Below, in pieces: positions 16,898 through 26,377 of a stretch of 64,000 nucleotides of DNA. Under the pieces are notes generated by a model. It was not told where the DNA came from and made no database searches. It was given only the letters and a program-made list of their open reading frames with translations. The DNA comes from Mucilaginibacter myungsuensis (GTDB lineage: Bacteria > Bacteroidota > Bacteroidia > Sphingobacteriales > Sphingobacteriaceae), in the NCBI RefSeq assembly GCF_015222005.1, contig NZ_JADFFL010000001.1, positions 62,001 through 126,000 of the forward strand, given 5' to 3'. A program made the position numbers and the translations under genes. Numbering within the stretch: position 1 is the stretch's first letter; every line of letters begins with the position of its first letter.

Positions 16898-17371
16898 ATG
16901 AGCGAAAAGGATTTTCTAAGTATGATACAGGATAACCAAGGCATTATCCATAAGATATGTCGGATCTACCGCGATAGCCCCGAAGACCGGGAAGATCTTT
17001 TTCAGGAAGTTGTTTTCCAGCTTTGGCGGTCATACCCATCATTCAGCGGTGGCTCTAAAAGTTCAACATGGCTCTATCGTGTTGCGCTGAACACAGCCGT
17101 GGCATCATTCAGGAAAAATAGACCAAATATTACTACGACCGAGTACCTTCCGGATGTACAATTCGAAGATATTAATAATGAAGACAATGAACGGCAGGAA
17201 GAGTTTCTTGCGGGTATAAGGCAGTTAAGTGAGCCTGATCGGGCACTGATCGCATTGTATCTCGAAGAATTGAGTTACCAGCAAATTGCAGGGATATTGG
17301 GCATCAGCGAAAACAATGTTGGCGTAAAACTTAACAGGATAAAAGTAAAACTGCAAAAAATAGTAAAGTAA
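16898..17371 (+). CDS. ECF-type RNA polymerase sigma factor
   Basis: Sigma-70 family, extracytoplasmic-function type, 157 residues. Region 2 contains EDLFQEVVFQLWRSYPSF (core and -10 binding) and SSTWLYRVALNTAVASFRK; region 4 contains LEELSYQQIAGILGISENNVGVKLNRIK, a helix-turn-helix for the -35. The start follows the M23 frame by two nt, and the downstream membrane protein starts four nt after the stop, so these are co-transcribed. The downstream protein is a candidate partner, but no standard zinc anti-sigma domain is visible. Confidence 0.93.
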   Translation: MSEKDFLSMIQDNQGIIHKICRIYRDSPEDREDLFQEVVFQLWRSYPSFSGGSKSSTWLYRVALNTAVASFRKNRPNITTTEYLPDVQFEDINNEDNERQEEFLAGIRQLSEPDRALIALYLEELSYQQIAGILGISENNVGVKLNRIKVKLQKIVK

Positions 17372-17374
17372 CCT

Positions 17375-17926
17375 ATGGAAATTGAAGAATTAAGAAAAGA
17401 GTGGAAAAGCATCAAAACGCCGCAAATAGATCTTGATCGACTTAAAGATATGACAATAGAAAAAAGCCACCCGGTGCTTAGCGGCATAAGGAAACAACTC
17501 ACAATGGAACTGATCGGATGGTCAGCGGTCCTTATTATCTGCTTTACCGGCTTAGATGCTGATGCAAAAACGATGCTTGCAAATGCTATATTAATTATAT
17601 CGGTGACTATCCCGATGCTCTTCAATATTTATGGCTATAAACTATCAAAGGAATTTATAGCCGGCCCGGACATCACTTCATCACTGCAAAACCAAATTAG
17701 ATCCCTCAAGCGTTTTGCTGTTACAAGTGTGTTGCTTAGAATAATGCTGATCGCAGGAGTGGGTTACTTTTTCCTGTCTAACATCAATATTAACCCGGGC
17801 AAGCTTATGTTGCTTGGAGCGGGGAGTGTTTTATTATTATTGCCACTTTACTTATTAGTTCGCATCTGGACCAAAAGGGTAGGCACATTAAGTACCACGC
17901 TTAGGTTATTGAAAGAGCACGAATAG
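17375..17926 (+). CDS. Membrane protein paired with the ECF sigma factor, possible anti-sigma
   Basis: 183 residues. A soluble N-terminus of about 45 residues (MEIEELRKEWKSIKTP...) is followed by hydrophobic segments near 48-65, 67-86, 118-135 and 141-162 and a short basic tail. The position directly after an ECF sigma gene suggests a membrane regulator that sequesters the sigma factor by its N-terminus; this is inferred from context alone. No ZAS or DUF4880-type domain is recognised. Past its TAG, the same frame stays open for 64 more codons (to 18121). Confidence 0.65.
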   Translation: MEIEELRKEWKSIKTPQIDLDRLKDMTIEKSHPVLSGIRKQLTMELIGWSAVLIICFTGLDADAKTMLANAILIISVTIPMLFNIYGYKLSKEFIAGPDITSSLQNQIRSLKRFAVTSVLLRIMLIAGVGYFFLSNININPGKLMLLGAGSVLLLLPLYLLVRIWTKRVGTLSTTLRLLKEHE

Positions 17927-18130
17927 GCATCCCAACAACAAGAGCTACGTCTACTTTTTATCACTTCGTCTTTAACAAAATGCAAGTGTGCTAAAGATGG
18001 AGAGTTGGATGTCCCCCTCTTTGACCCATTTGGCAAAAATGTAGGCTCTTTCAAACCAAATTTCATAAAAAGTCTTTATTGGGTATATATTGCGATCAAC
18101 TGCTCTCATATATCAAAGTAGATATAAATT

Positions 18131-20143
18131 ATGAATCGTCTCGCTAACTCATCATCGCCATATCTTTTACAACACGCCAATAACCCTGTCGATTGGTTTC
18201 CCTGGGGGCCTGAGGCTTTGCAAAAAGCTAAGGACGAGAATAAACTGATCTTGGTCAGCATTGGTTACTCGGCCTGCCATTGGTGCCATGTGATGGAGCA
18301 CGAAAGTTTTGAGGACGAAGCCGTGGCTGCAGTGATGAATGAACACTTCGTTTGCATTAAAGTTGACCGTGAAGAACGCCCCGATGTAGACCAGATCTAT
18401 ATGAGTGCCGTACAATTAATGACCGGCCGTGGTGGCTGGCCCTTAAATTGTATTTGCCTGCCTGATCAGCGGCCGATCTATGGCGGCACGTATTTCCGTA
18501 AGAACGATTGGACAAGTCTGCTCTTCAACCTGGCTGATTTTTATCAACAAAAACCGGATGAAGCGGCTGATTATGCTGATAAGCTGACGGCAGGCATCAA
18601 GCAATATGAATCGGTTACCTTTGTGAAAGATGCTGTCGAATACACCAAAGCCGACCTCGAAAAGATCGTTGAAAATTGGAAACGCTACTTCGATACCGAA
18701 GAAGGCGGTATGGGCAACTCCCCAAAATTCCCCATGCCGAATAATTGGCTGTTCCTAATGCGTTACGCACATTATATGTGGGACGGCAATATCGCAAATA
18801 TTGTAACGCTGACCTTAAAGAAGATGGCTTACGGCGGGATCTACGATCAGATCGGTGGAGGCTTTGCCCGTTATTCGGTAGATAAGGTCTGGCATATCCC
18901 GCATTTCGAGAAGATGTTGTATGACAATGCGCAGCTGATCAGTCTTTATGCCGAGGCTTACACCTGGCAAGGCGATGATCTGTATAAGCAAGTTGTTGAA
19001 GAGACCATCGACTTTGTTCAGCGCGAATTGATGTCGCCTGATCTCGGGTTCTACTCGGCCCTTGATGCAGATAGTGAGGGAGTGGAAGGTAAATTCTATA
19101 GTTTTTCTAAAGCTGAATTGGACGAGGTGTTGGGTATCGATGCACAGCTTTTCGGTATCTATTACAACGTAACCGAACACGGCAATTGGGAAGAGGAGGA
19201 AACCAACGTATTCTTCCGCCGCGATGATGACGAGGAATTGGCCGCTAAGATCGGTATCAGTACCAAAGAATTACGTGAGGTGATCCAAACCTGCAAGGTT
19301 AAGCTGATGGCATTGCGAGATGGACGCGTCCGCCCGGGACTGGATAATAAGATATTGGCCTCGTGGAACGGACTGATGTTGCGCGGTTTGTGCGACGCGT
19401 ACAAAGCATTTGATAAACCGGAATATCTGGAATTGGCATTAAAGAATGCTGAATTCATCACCAAACAATTGATCAATGCTGATGGTAAGGTCAATAGGAT
19501 CTATAATGCTGATGCAGTTAAAGGCGATGCCGACCCGATCGCGTTCCTGGATGACTACGCCAATATCATTGACGCATTTATCGGCCTATACGAGGTCACT
19601 TTTGATATTAGTTGGTTGGAACAAGCTAAAGAACTCACCAACGTCGCTATCGAACATTTCTACGATGAGGCAAATGGCATCTTCTTTTATACTGATGACC
19701 AGGAACAACTGATCGCCCGTAAATCAGAGATCATGGATGGCGTGATACCGTCATCCAACTCGGTAATGGCGCGTAACCTGAAAAAGCTGTCGCTGGTTTT
19801 TGAGGATGAACGTTATGAGCAGATCGCGGCTCAGCAGTTACGCAATATCTTCACACTAATAGCTAAGTATGGTTCATCATATTCAAATTGGGCGATCTTG
19901 TTACAAGAAGAGATATTCGGCTTAGCCGAAGTGGCCGTTACCGGCCCCGAATTTCAGGATATCCGCTGGGAATTGGAACAAACTTACGCGCCTAATAAAA
20001 TAATATTGGGAGGTACGGCAGAAAATTTACCTTTGCTGCAAAACAGGGTAGGAGAGCGGACGCTCATCTACGTTTGTAAGAACAAGACCTGCGGTTTACC
20101 TGTCGACAATGTTGCCGATGCGTTAAAACAAATTGCAGGTTAA
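18131..20143 (+). CDS. Thioredoxin-domain protein, DUF255 / YyaL-SSP411 family
   Basis: Large cytosolic protein of 670 residues. The N-terminal thioredoxin-like domain has [20 protein letters not shown] and [14 protein letters not shown], both hallmarks of DUF255; then HPDRP-like [10 protein letters not shown] and the GGWPLN block. The remaining 450 residues form an (alpha/alpha)6 barrel resembling glycoside epimerases and hydrolases ([33 protein letters not shown]). The biochemical role is not established for the family. Complete and normal length; a single-gene unit with the PPIase 33 nt downstream. Confidence 0.93.
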   Translation: MNRLANSSSPYLLQHANNPVDWFPWGPEALQKAKDENKLILVSIGYSACHWCHVMEHESFEDEAVAAVMNEHFVCIKVDREERPDVDQIYMSAVQLMTGRGGWPLNCICLPDQRPIYGGTYFRKNDWTSLLFNLADFYQQKPDEAADYADKLTAGIKQYESVTFVKDAVEYTKADLEKIVENWKRYFDTEEGGMGNSPKFPMPNNWLFLMRYAHYMWDGNIANIVTLTLKKMAYGGIYDQIGGGFARYSVDKVWHIPHFEKMLYDNAQLISLYAEAYTWQGDDLYKQVVEETIDFVQRELMSPDLGFYSALDADSEGVEGKFYSFSKAELDEVLGIDAQLFGIYYNVTEHGNWEEEETNVFFRRDDDEELAAKIGISTKELREVIQTCKVKLMALRDGRVRPGLDNKILASWNGLMLRGLCDAYKAFDKPEYLELALKNAEFITKQLINADGKVNRIYNADAVKGDADPIAFLDDYANIIDAFIGLYEVTFDISWLEQAKELTNVAIEHFYDEANGIFFYTDDQEQLIARKSEIMDGVIPSSNSVMARNLKKLSLVFEDERYEQIAAQQLRNIFTLIAKYGSSYSNWAILLQEEIFGLAEVAVTGPEFQDIRWELEQTYAPNKIILGGTAENLPLLQNRVGERTLIYVCKNKTCGLPVDNVADALKQIAG

Positions 20144-20176
20144 ACGCGTATAATTAACGGATCAATATAATAAAGA

Positions 20177-20677
20177 ATGAAAATTGAAGCACAACACGTA
20201 GTATCATTAACCTACGATCTATATGTTAAAAACCAGTCTGGTGTGGAAGAACTGGTCGAAAAAACTACCGAAGAGCAACCGCTTACCTTTTTATATGGTG
20301 CGGGCCAAATGTTGCCAAAGTTTGAAGAGAATTTGAGCACATTATCAACCGGCGATACTTATGATTTTAGATTAACGGCGGAAGACGCCTACGGTGAGCA
20401 TGATGAGGAAGCGATAGCTAACCTGCCTATCCAGATGTTCGAAGGTCAGGATCTGCCCGAAGTTGGTGCGGTATTGCCTTTGCAAGATAACCAGGGTAAC
20501 CATTTTCAAGGACAGGTGATCTCTATCGCCGAGGACGCGGTATTGGTTGACCTTAACCACCCGATGGCTGGTCAGGAATTGCACTTTAGCGGCAAGATCC
20601 TTAACGTACGACCGGCTAATACAGAGGAATTGGCTCACGGCCATGCACACGGTCCGGATGGTCATCACGCTCACTAA
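20177..20677 (+). CDS. SlyD-like FKBP-type peptidyl-prolyl isomerase
   Basis: FKBP-fold prolyl isomerase with an inserted chaperone flap. N-terminal FKBP half with PLTFLYGAGQMLPKFEENL; the insert spans roughly 70-130 (AEDAYGEHDEEAI); the closing strand is DLNHPMAGQELHFSGKI, a SlyD signature. The C-terminus is His-rich (HGHAHGPDGHHAH) and likely binds Ni or other metals, as in SlyD. 166 residues. Followed by a strong terminator. Confidence 0.92.
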   Translation: MKIEAQHVVSLTYDLYVKNQSGVEELVEKTTEEQPLTFLYGAGQMLPKFEENLSTLSTGDTYDFRLTAEDAYGEHDEEAIANLPIQMFEGQDLPEVGAVLPLQDNQGNHFQGQVISIAEDAVLVDLNHPMAGQELHFSGKILNVRPANTEELAHGHAHGPDGHHAH

Positions 20678-20697
20678 TAAGAAGTATTGTAATACGT

Positions 20698-20725
20698 AGC
20701 CGACCTTTTAGGTCGGCTTTTTTTT
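20698..20725 (+). terminator. Rho-independent terminator after slyD-like gene
   Basis: 8-bp stem AGCCGACC / GGTCGGCT (20698-20705, 20711-20718), 5-nt loop, then a run of eight T. Confidence 0.92.
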
Positions 20726-20754
20726 GCTATTGTCAAAAAAAAATAACTATAAAG

Positions 20755-20782
20755 AAGGTTAACAAAGGTTAACATAGTTTTG
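20755..20782 (+). promoter_or_regulatory. Tandem AAGGTTAACA repeat next to a TAGTTTTG -7 element
   Basis: Two perfect head-to-tail copies of the 10-mer AAGGTTAACA (20755-20774) run straight into TAGTTTTG (20775-20782), which matches TAnnTTTG. The repeats sit where an activator or repressor would contact the -33 region. The next gene is modA, 189 nt downstream. The spacer 20783-20967 is AT-rich with no other structure I can name. Confidence 0.4.
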
Positions 20783-20970
20783 TAATAAATAAACATAAAA
20801 CATTGATAATAAGTACATTTATATACTTTATATAAACTTTACATGTTTTTAAAAAATTGATGGTCTTAATTTGAGATAGATTAGAACTCATTAGATAAGC
20901 GCTTAATCATCTCCCCGTCGATGTATCCTGACAATTTTAAATTCCCGCTTTAAACCCTACCTTAGCCTTG

Positions 20971-21720
20971 ATGAATACGTTAAGGTCGATCTTCACATTT
21001 TTATTATTTGCTTTAGGTGTTGATGCCTGTGCACAAACCATTAATGTGGCGGTGGCGGCTAATCTGCAGTCGGTCATCAAAGAATTGGGCGAGGATTTTA
21101 AAACGCGTTCGGGTATTGCTGTCGAACCGATCGTAAGCTCATCCGGTAAACTGGTGGCACAGATCAGTAACGGCGCACCATACGATGTTTTCCTGTCAGC
21201 GGATATGGATTTTGCTCGAAAACTGTCAGACGATGGTTTTGCCGATGGCAAGCCAAAGGTCTACGCGAAAGGTATCCTGATCGTTGGTACGGTACAGGAT
21301 ATCGCGATCAATACCTGGCGAACATCGATATTGACCAAAGAAGTTGAGAAGATCGCTATCGCTAATGCTAAATTGGCACCCTACGGTCGCGCGGCCGAAG
21401 AAGCGTTGACCAAACTTGATCTGCTGGATAAAATACGTTCTAAACTGGTTTATGGCGAAAGCATATCCCAGGTGAATACTTATATTGTTCAACCTGCTGT
21501 CACCTTAGGCTTCACCACAAAGTCATTAGTTAAAGAGCAACAAGGCAGCATGACCTTCCATTGGGCCGAGGTAGGTCCTAAACTATACTCGCCGATAGAG
21601 CAAGGTATGGTGGTCATCAAAAAAAGCAAAAACAAGCGTGCGGCAAAGAAATTTTACGATTATATGCTGACCGCACCCGCGCAGGAGATCTTAAAAAAAT
21701 ACGGCTACCTTATCCCATAG
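20971..21720 (+). CDS. modA: Molybdate ABC transporter substrate-binding protein ModA
   Basis: Periplasmic molybdate/tungstate-binding protein. The start is the ATG at 20971 rather than the TTG just before it. Signal peptide to about residue 20 (ALGVDACAQ), then the ModA opening INVAVAANLQSVIKELGEDF, the anion site region VSSSGKLVAQISNGAPYDVFLSAD and the C-terminal KKFYDYMLTAPAQEILKKYGY. About 249 residues. First gene of modABC. Confidence 0.93.
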   Translation: MNTLRSIFTFLLFALGVDACAQTINVAVAANLQSVIKELGEDFKTRSGIAVEPIVSSSGKLVAQISNGAPYDVFLSADMDFARKLSDDGFADGKPKVYAKGILIVGTVQDIAINTWRTSILTKEVEKIAIANAKLAPYGRAAEEALTKLDLLDKIRSKLVYGESISQVNTYIVQPAVTLGFTTKSLVKEQQGSMTFHWAEVGPKLYSPIEQGMVVIKKSKNKRAAKKFYDYMLTAPAQEILKKYGYLIP

Positions 21721-21726
21721 ATACGG

Positions 21727-22398
21727 ATGGACGCTTCGCCTATTTGGTTATCGCTTAAGCTGGCCGCCGTAACAACAGCTTTGTTATTGCTCATCGGTTT
21801 GCCGCTGGCTTACTGGTTAAGTAAAGGCCGGTCGGTATGGCGCGTGATCATCGAGGCCATCGTTACACTGCCGCTCGTATTGCCACCCTCGGTATTAGGA
21901 TTTTATCTGCTGATCGCTTTTAGTCCGCAAAGAGGGTTTGGTAAATGGTTAAACGAACATTTAGATATCCAATTAGTGTTCTCGTTCCCGGGATTGGTGC
22001 TGGCATCCGTCATTTATAGTCTGCCGTTTATGGTGGGGCCTATCAAGTCGGCTTTACAGCAATTGCCATCTTCGCTCGCACAGGCGTCATATACCTTGGG
22101 TAAAAGTGAGTGGGAGACGTTCATGAAGATCCTGCTCCCCAATATCAAAGCATCGGTACTGACCGCCGTAGTAATGACCTTCGCCCATACCATCGGCGAG
22201 TTTGGCGTAGTGCTGATGATAGGTGGTAATATCCCCGGTCAGACCAAAGTTGCATCCATCGCCATTTACGATGCTGTGGAGAGCATGGATTATGCTACTG
22301 CTAATACCTACTCTTTGTTGCTGGTTGTTTTCACATTCGTTATTGTCACCGCTGTATTTCTCCTCAACCGCAATAAAGCCAAAAGCCCGCTGGAATGA
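21727..22398 (+). CDS. modB: Molybdate ABC transporter permease ModB
   Basis: Inner-membrane permease, 223 residues with about five to six helices. ModB signatures: TLPLVLPPSVLGFYLL, SLPFMVGPIKSALQQLP and the coupling (EAA-like) loop ASYTLGKSEWETFMKILLPNIKASVLTAVVMTFAHTIGEFG (read in two parts). It starts six nt after modA and overlaps modC by four nt (ATGA), so translation is coupled. Confidence 0.93.
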   Translation: MDASPIWLSLKLAAVTTALLLLIGLPLAYWLSKGRSVWRVIIEAIVTLPLVLPPSVLGFYLLIAFSPQRGFGKWLNEHLDIQLVFSFPGLVLASVIYSLPFMVGPIKSALQQLPSSLAQASYTLGKSEWETFMKILLPNIKASVLTAVVMTFAHTIGEFGVVLMIGGNIPGQTKVASIAIYDAVESMDYATANTYSLLLVVFTFVIVTAVFLLNRNKAKSPLE

Positions 22399-23018
22399 TC
22401 GCTATCGATATACATAAAAAGCTAAAGATCGGTAAGGGATGGTCTGACCTGCATGTGCAATTACAGGCAGAGCGTGGTACTATCACGGTCATTCACGGAC
22501 CGTCCGGGGCAGGTAAATCTACGTTTTTAAAAGTGTTGGCGGGGTTGATCAAGCCGGAAACAGGTAGTATCTCGGTCGATGGTGATGTTTGGTTAGATAC
22601 CTCATCCAGGATCGATCTATCCCCTCAACAACGCAAAGCAGGATTTGTATTCCAGAACTATGCTTTGTTTCCTAACATGACCGTTAAACAACACCTGCAA
22701 TACGCTACTAATGATGCCGCCTGGATAGACGAGTTACTAAGTTTAGGCCAACTACAAACCTTCGCCGATCAAAAACCTGATGACCTTTCGGGAGGTCAAC
22801 AACAGCGCCTGGCTATTTTGCGCGCCATGGCCATTAAGCCTAAATTATTACTCATGGACGAACCGTTTTCGGCACTCGACCAAAAAACAAAGGCCGACCT
22901 ATTGGCCGGCCTGAAAATTTTATGGGATAAATTACAAACGACGGTGATCATTGTAAGCCATTATCCGGATGAATTAAAGGATATCGCTGATCATCAGCTC
23001 TATGTCAGCTATCAATAG
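22395..23018 (+). CDS. modC: Molybdate ABC transporter ATP-binding protein, short ModC
   Basis: ABC ATPase: Walker A GPSGAGKST (35-43), Q-loop FVFQNYALFPNMTV, signature LSGGQQQR, Walker B LLLMDEPFSALD, and the switch His in IVSHYPDEL. At 207 residues it lacks the C-terminal molybdate-binding (TOBE) domain of long ModC proteins, so it would not have that built-in inhibition. The start overlaps the modB stop. Its stop lies one nt from the convergent DUF4251 gene. Confidence 0.9.
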   Translation: MIAIDIHKKLKIGKGWSDLHVQLQAERGTITVIHGPSGAGKSTFLKVLAGLIKPETGSISVDGDVWLDTSSRIDLSPQQRKAGFVFQNYALFPNMTVKQHLQYATNDAAWIDELLSLGQLQTFADQKPDDLSGGQQQRLAILRAMAIKPKLLLMDEPFSALDQKTKADLLAGLKILWDKLQTTVIIVSHYPDELKDIADHQLYVSYQ

Positions 23019-23019
23019 C

Positions 23020-23541
23020 TTACTTCTTATCCTTCTTATTCGCCTCTACATAACCCCAAAAGCTGATCGCGTCCCTGCTGGTGTTGTTCACAAATAAGGT
23101 AGCATAGCCTGATGGGGTAACTTCTAAGATCATGCGCTGCACATCTTTAATATCCGTAGGTTTGATGATGATCTGATAATTGTTTTTACGTGTAGCGGCC
23201 TCGTAAACAAAATCTGTGGATGCAAATTTGATACCGCCGTCGCGTGGGGCGTTCGGTACCAGATAGGCCTGTCCGTAATAGGGCAGGAATGACAGGATGG
23301 TATCCGGCAGGATCTTTAGATCGTAATAACCGTATTGGATGTTTACGTTACCACCCCTTAACGGACTTGCCGATTGAACGTAGAAGGTAAAGTCCTTGCT
23401 CTCTACCAATTTTCTCACAGCTGCCTCTTTAACAGCTTTTTTATCTGCTTTACTATCTTCTTTTTCGTTTTGCGGATAGGCCGCAAAAGCCCCGGCGAAA
23501 ACTATGGCCAACGCCGCGATGGATGTCTTTAATGCTCTCAT
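23020..23541 (-). CDS. DUF4251 family secreted protein
   Basis: Function unknown. Signal peptide (to about residue 23), a Lys/Glu-rich spacer, then the DUF4251 core: LVESKDFTFYVQSASPLRGG, YYDLKILPDTILSFLPYYGQAYL and NNYQIIIKPTDIKDVQRM, ending SRDAISFWGYV. Likely a periplasmic beta-rich protein. 173 residues. Monocistronic; converges with modC. Confidence 0.88.
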   Translation of the reverse strand: MRALKTSIAALAIVFAGAFAAYPQNEKEDSKADKKAVKEAAVRKLVESKDFTFYVQSASPLRGGNVNIQYGYYDLKILPDTILSFLPYYGQAYLVPNAPRDGGIKFASTDFVYEAATRKNNYQIIIKPTDIKDVQRMILEVTPSGYATLFVNNTSRDAISFWGYVEANKKDKK

Positions 23542-23672
23542 ATATCTCTCATTTTTTATACAGGATGCATAACATCCGTATATTCCATAAATAAAACGAA
23601 GACCGTGCCAGTTTAAGTATCAAGCGAAAGATAATGCTAATGTGTAAGCTATGCAACAAAGCTTATAAAACA

Positions 23673-23701
23673 GCAAAGCCATTCAAATAGAATGGCTTTG
23701 C
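23673..23701 (-). terminator. Terminator after htpG
   Basis: Perfect 12-bp stem GCAAAGCCATTC / GAATGGCTTTGC (23673-23684, 23690-23701) with a 5-nt loop, 42 nt beyond the htpG stop. The T-run on the minus strand is weak. A second repeat, CCCTCCCTTCAGGGAGG, lies at 23712-23728. Confidence 0.7.
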
Positions 23702-23742
23702 ATATCTTCTATCCCTCCCTTCAGGGAGGTAAGGAGGGTTTC

Positions 23743-25626
23743 TTAGATCATGCTCACACTACGGTTAACAAAGGCGGTCAGGTCGGCACCGGTCAGTAAA
23801 CCTTGGGATAACAGAGCTAAGTCGAATGCTTGTTTAGCTAAACGCGATGCCTCTTCAGCGTCCTCGGTTTGCAAAATACGGGTGATCAGTTTGTGGTTGC
23901 CGTTCACTACCACTTTGTAGTTATCAGGCATGTTGCCATAAAAGCCCATACCGCCGCCCATGGCTGCCATCTCTTTCATACGGCGCATAAACTCGTCCAT
24001 AGTAACGGTTACCGGTAATTCCTCAGGGTTAAGGCTTTCCAGCTCAACTTTGTAAGCCGGCTTGTTGATAGCACTATCAAAGATGGTTTTCACCTGTGTG
24101 CTTTGCTCTTCGGTCAGGATGTGCGCCGGTGCATCATCTTTCTTGATCAGTTTATCGGCAACATCAGCGTCAACGCGTTTAAATGACGTTTTTTCTAACT
24201 TGTTCTCTATCTGGCCAACAAAGTGGTTATCTATCGGCGAATTCATCAGCAACACATCGTACCCTTTTTTATTGGCCGACTGAATGAAAGAATCCTGTTT
24301 AGCCGGGTCGTTGGTGTAGATGTAAACCAACTGATCGTCTTTATCGGTCTGCTCGGCCGATACTTTCTCTTTGTACTCGTTAAGCGTGTAGTTGGTTTTG
24401 TCGGTGCTGGTCAGCAAAACAAAGTCTTTAGCTTTATCGTAGAATTTCTCTTCGCTGATCATTCCATATTTAACAAACAGGCCAATGTCGCTCCATTTTT
24501 CTTCGTAAGCGGCACGGTCGGCTTTAAATAAGTCCGACAGCTTGTCAGCTACCTTACGGGTGATATAGCTATTGATCTTTTTAACGTTGCTGTCAGCCTG
24601 TAAGAAACTACGCGAAACATTCAACGGGATATCTGGTGAATCGATCACACCGTGCAGCAACATCAAAAATTCAGGAACGATGTCCTTAACCTCGTCGGTA
24701 ATAAATACCTGGCGAGAGAACAGCTTGATCTTGTTTTTACTGATCTCGAAATCGTTCTTCACCTTAGGGAAGTACAATACACCGGTCAAGTTAAATGGAT
24801 AATCTACATTCAGGTGGATCCAGAACAATGGGTCCTCGCTGAAAGGATATAATTCTTTGTAGAAGTTCAGGTAATCCTCGTCTTTTAACTCAGATGGTTG
24901 CTTGGTCCAAATAGGGTTGGTATCGTTGATAATGTTGTCAACCTCAACGCTCTTGGTCTTTGGTTTACCTTCAGCATCCTCGCCATCAGGCTCTTGCTCG
25001 GTAATGGTGCCGAATTTTACCGGAACAGGCAGGAATTTAGCGTACTTATCCAGGATGCCTTGCAGCTTAAACTTATCCAAAAACTCTTCGCTTTCAGCGT
25101 TCACATATAGGATGATATCCGTACCACGGGTTTCGCGGATGCCTTTGCCGATCTCAAATTCAGTGCTGCCATCGCAGGTCCAATAAGCAGGTTCAGCGCC
25201 TTCCTGATAGCTCAAAGTTTGTATCTCCACACGGTCGGCCACCATAAAGGCCGAGTAGAAACCTAAACCAAAGCGACCGATGATCTCGTTAGCATCTTTA
25301 GCCTCCTTAAATTTATCCATAAACTCGGTAGCGCCCGAGAAAGCGATCTGGTTGATGTATTTCTTGATCTCGTCGGCCGTCATACCAAGGCCGTTATCAG
25401 AAATGGTGATGGTTTTAGCATCTTTATCAAAAGCAACTTCAACCTGTAAATTGCCCAACTCGCCATTATATTGGCCTAATGAAGCTAAACGTTTGATCTT
25501 TTGCGTAGCATCAACAGCGTTTGATACCAATTCGCGCAGGAAGATCTCGTTATCAGAGTACAGGAACTTTTTAATGATAGGGAAGATGTTCTCGGTGTGG
25601 ATCGAAATGGTGCCTTTTTCTTGCAT
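23743..25626 (-). CDS. htpG: Molecular chaperone HtpG (Hsp90)
   Basis: Cytosolic ATP-dependent chaperone, 627 residues. GHKL ATPase domain: FLRELVSNAVDATQK with the catalytic Glu, ISDNGLGMTADEI, and GRFGLGFYSAFMVAD; middle domain with LFSRQVFITDEVKDIVPEFL and DIPLNVSRSFLQAD; C-terminal dimerisation domain with MKEMAAMGGGMGFYGN. Normal length. A near-palindrome TGTCA-AAT-TGGCA lies about 75 nt upstream and might be a heat-shock control site. Confidence 0.97.
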   Translation of the reverse strand: MQEKGTISIHTENIFPIIKKFLYSDNEIFLRELVSNAVDATQKIKRLASLGQYNGELGNLQVEVAFDKDAKTITISDNGLGMTADEIKKYINQIAFSGATEFMDKFKEAKDANEIIGRFGLGFYSAFMVADRVEIQTLSYQEGAEPAYWTCDGSTEFEIGKGIRETRGTDIILYVNAESEEFLDKFKLQGILDKYAKFLPVPVKFGTITEQEPDGEDAEGKPKTKSVEVDNIINDTNPIWTKQPSELKDEDYLNFYKELYPFSEDPLFWIHLNVDYPFNLTGVLYFPKVKNDFEISKNKIKLFSRQVFITDEVKDIVPEFLMLLHGVIDSPDIPLNVSRSFLQADSNVKKINSYITRKVADKLSDLFKADRAAYEEKWSDIGLFVKYGMISEEKFYDKAKDFVLLTSTDKTNYTLNEYKEKVSAEQTDKDDQLVYIYTNDPAKQDSFIQSANKKGYDVLLMNSPIDNHFVGQIENKLEKTSFKRVDADVADKLIKKDDAPAHILTEEQSTQVKTIFDSAINKPAYKVELESLNPEELPVTVTMDEFMRRMKEMAAMGGGMGFYGNMPDNYKVVVNGNHKLITRILQTEDAEEASRLAKQAFDLALLSQGLLTGADLTAFVNRSVSMI

Positions 25627-25794
25627 AATATTATAATTTAATAAAGTTGTTAGATGATATGTCTATTGCATATCAATGGGCGTTCCAAAGGTGGTAGGGT
25701 TGTCAAATTGGCAGAGTTGATATATATTGCCCCCTTAACAGAAATATTTCTGAAATCTATTTTGAATTATCGACTAAAGAATTAGTTTTACAAT

Positions 25795-26271
25795 ATGAAA
25801 AGCACCATACAACTATTTGCAATTGCCGCATCGGCCTTACTTTTCGGTTGCGGGCAAGGCGAACAAAAAGCCGACGATAAACCAGCATACACCAGTCACC
25901 TTACGGTTGGTAAACATTGCTATAAAGCATTGTTCGAAAAAGATAGCGCCGCTATTACTTTCGATGTGGCCGCCAGCGGTAAGATCAAAGGCGAATTGGC
26001 CATTCAATTTAATAAGAACGACACCTTAGACCTAAGCAAAGGCGAAGTGACCGGCGAGTTTAAAGGAGATACCCTTTTTGGCGAATTCAGCTTTAAGAAC
26101 AAAGGTACACAATACGTGAACCCGGTAGCACTGCTACACAAAGGCGATACCTTGCTGATGGGGCAAGGCAGGGTAATGGAATATTTAGGCCGTACCTATT
26201 TTGACCCGCAAGTACCAATCAAATTTGAAAAAGCACGTTTCAGATTTGTACCGGTGGAGTGTGCTAAATAG
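25795..26271 (+). CDS. Hypothetical lipoprotein
   Basis: 158 residues. Signal peptide with lipobox LLFGC (Cys at about 19), a short polar linker, then beta-strand-rich sequence with alternating patterns (GKIKGELAIQFNKNDTLDL, GEVTGEFKGDTLFGEFSF), suggesting a small beta-barrel. No family recognised. Monocistronic, ending in a bidirectional hairpin. Confidence 0.75.
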   Translation: MKSTIQLFAIAASALLFGCGQGEQKADDKPAYTSHLTVGKHCYKALFEKDSAAITFDVAASGKIKGELAIQFNKNDTLDLSKGEVTGEFKGDTLFGEFSFKNKGTQYVNPVALLHKGDTLLMGQGRVMEYLGRTYFDPQVPIKFEKARFRFVPVECAK

Positions 26272-26306
26272 ATAATAGTGGTTTATTTAACCACAAAGAA
26301 TTAAAA

Positions 26307-26345
26307 ACACAAAGCCTTGCGTAGTCGATAAGCGAGGCTTTGTGT
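26307..26345. terminator. Bidirectional hairpin between convergent genes
   Basis: 11-bp stem ACACAAAGCCT / AGGCTTTGTGT (26307-26317, 26335-26345). An outer near-match AACCACAAAG (26289-26298) pairs with CCTTGTGGTT (26370-26379), and CACAAAG-like words recur, so this is also a short repeat-rich element. Confidence 0.55.
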
Positions 26346-26377
26346 CCTTTGTGTTTCTCAACTTTGCGCCCTTGTGG

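Noticed and set aside
20783..20970. Molybdenum-cofactor riboswitch upstream of modA
   Set aside because: The 188 nt are AT-rich and lack the conserved Moco aptamer stems.
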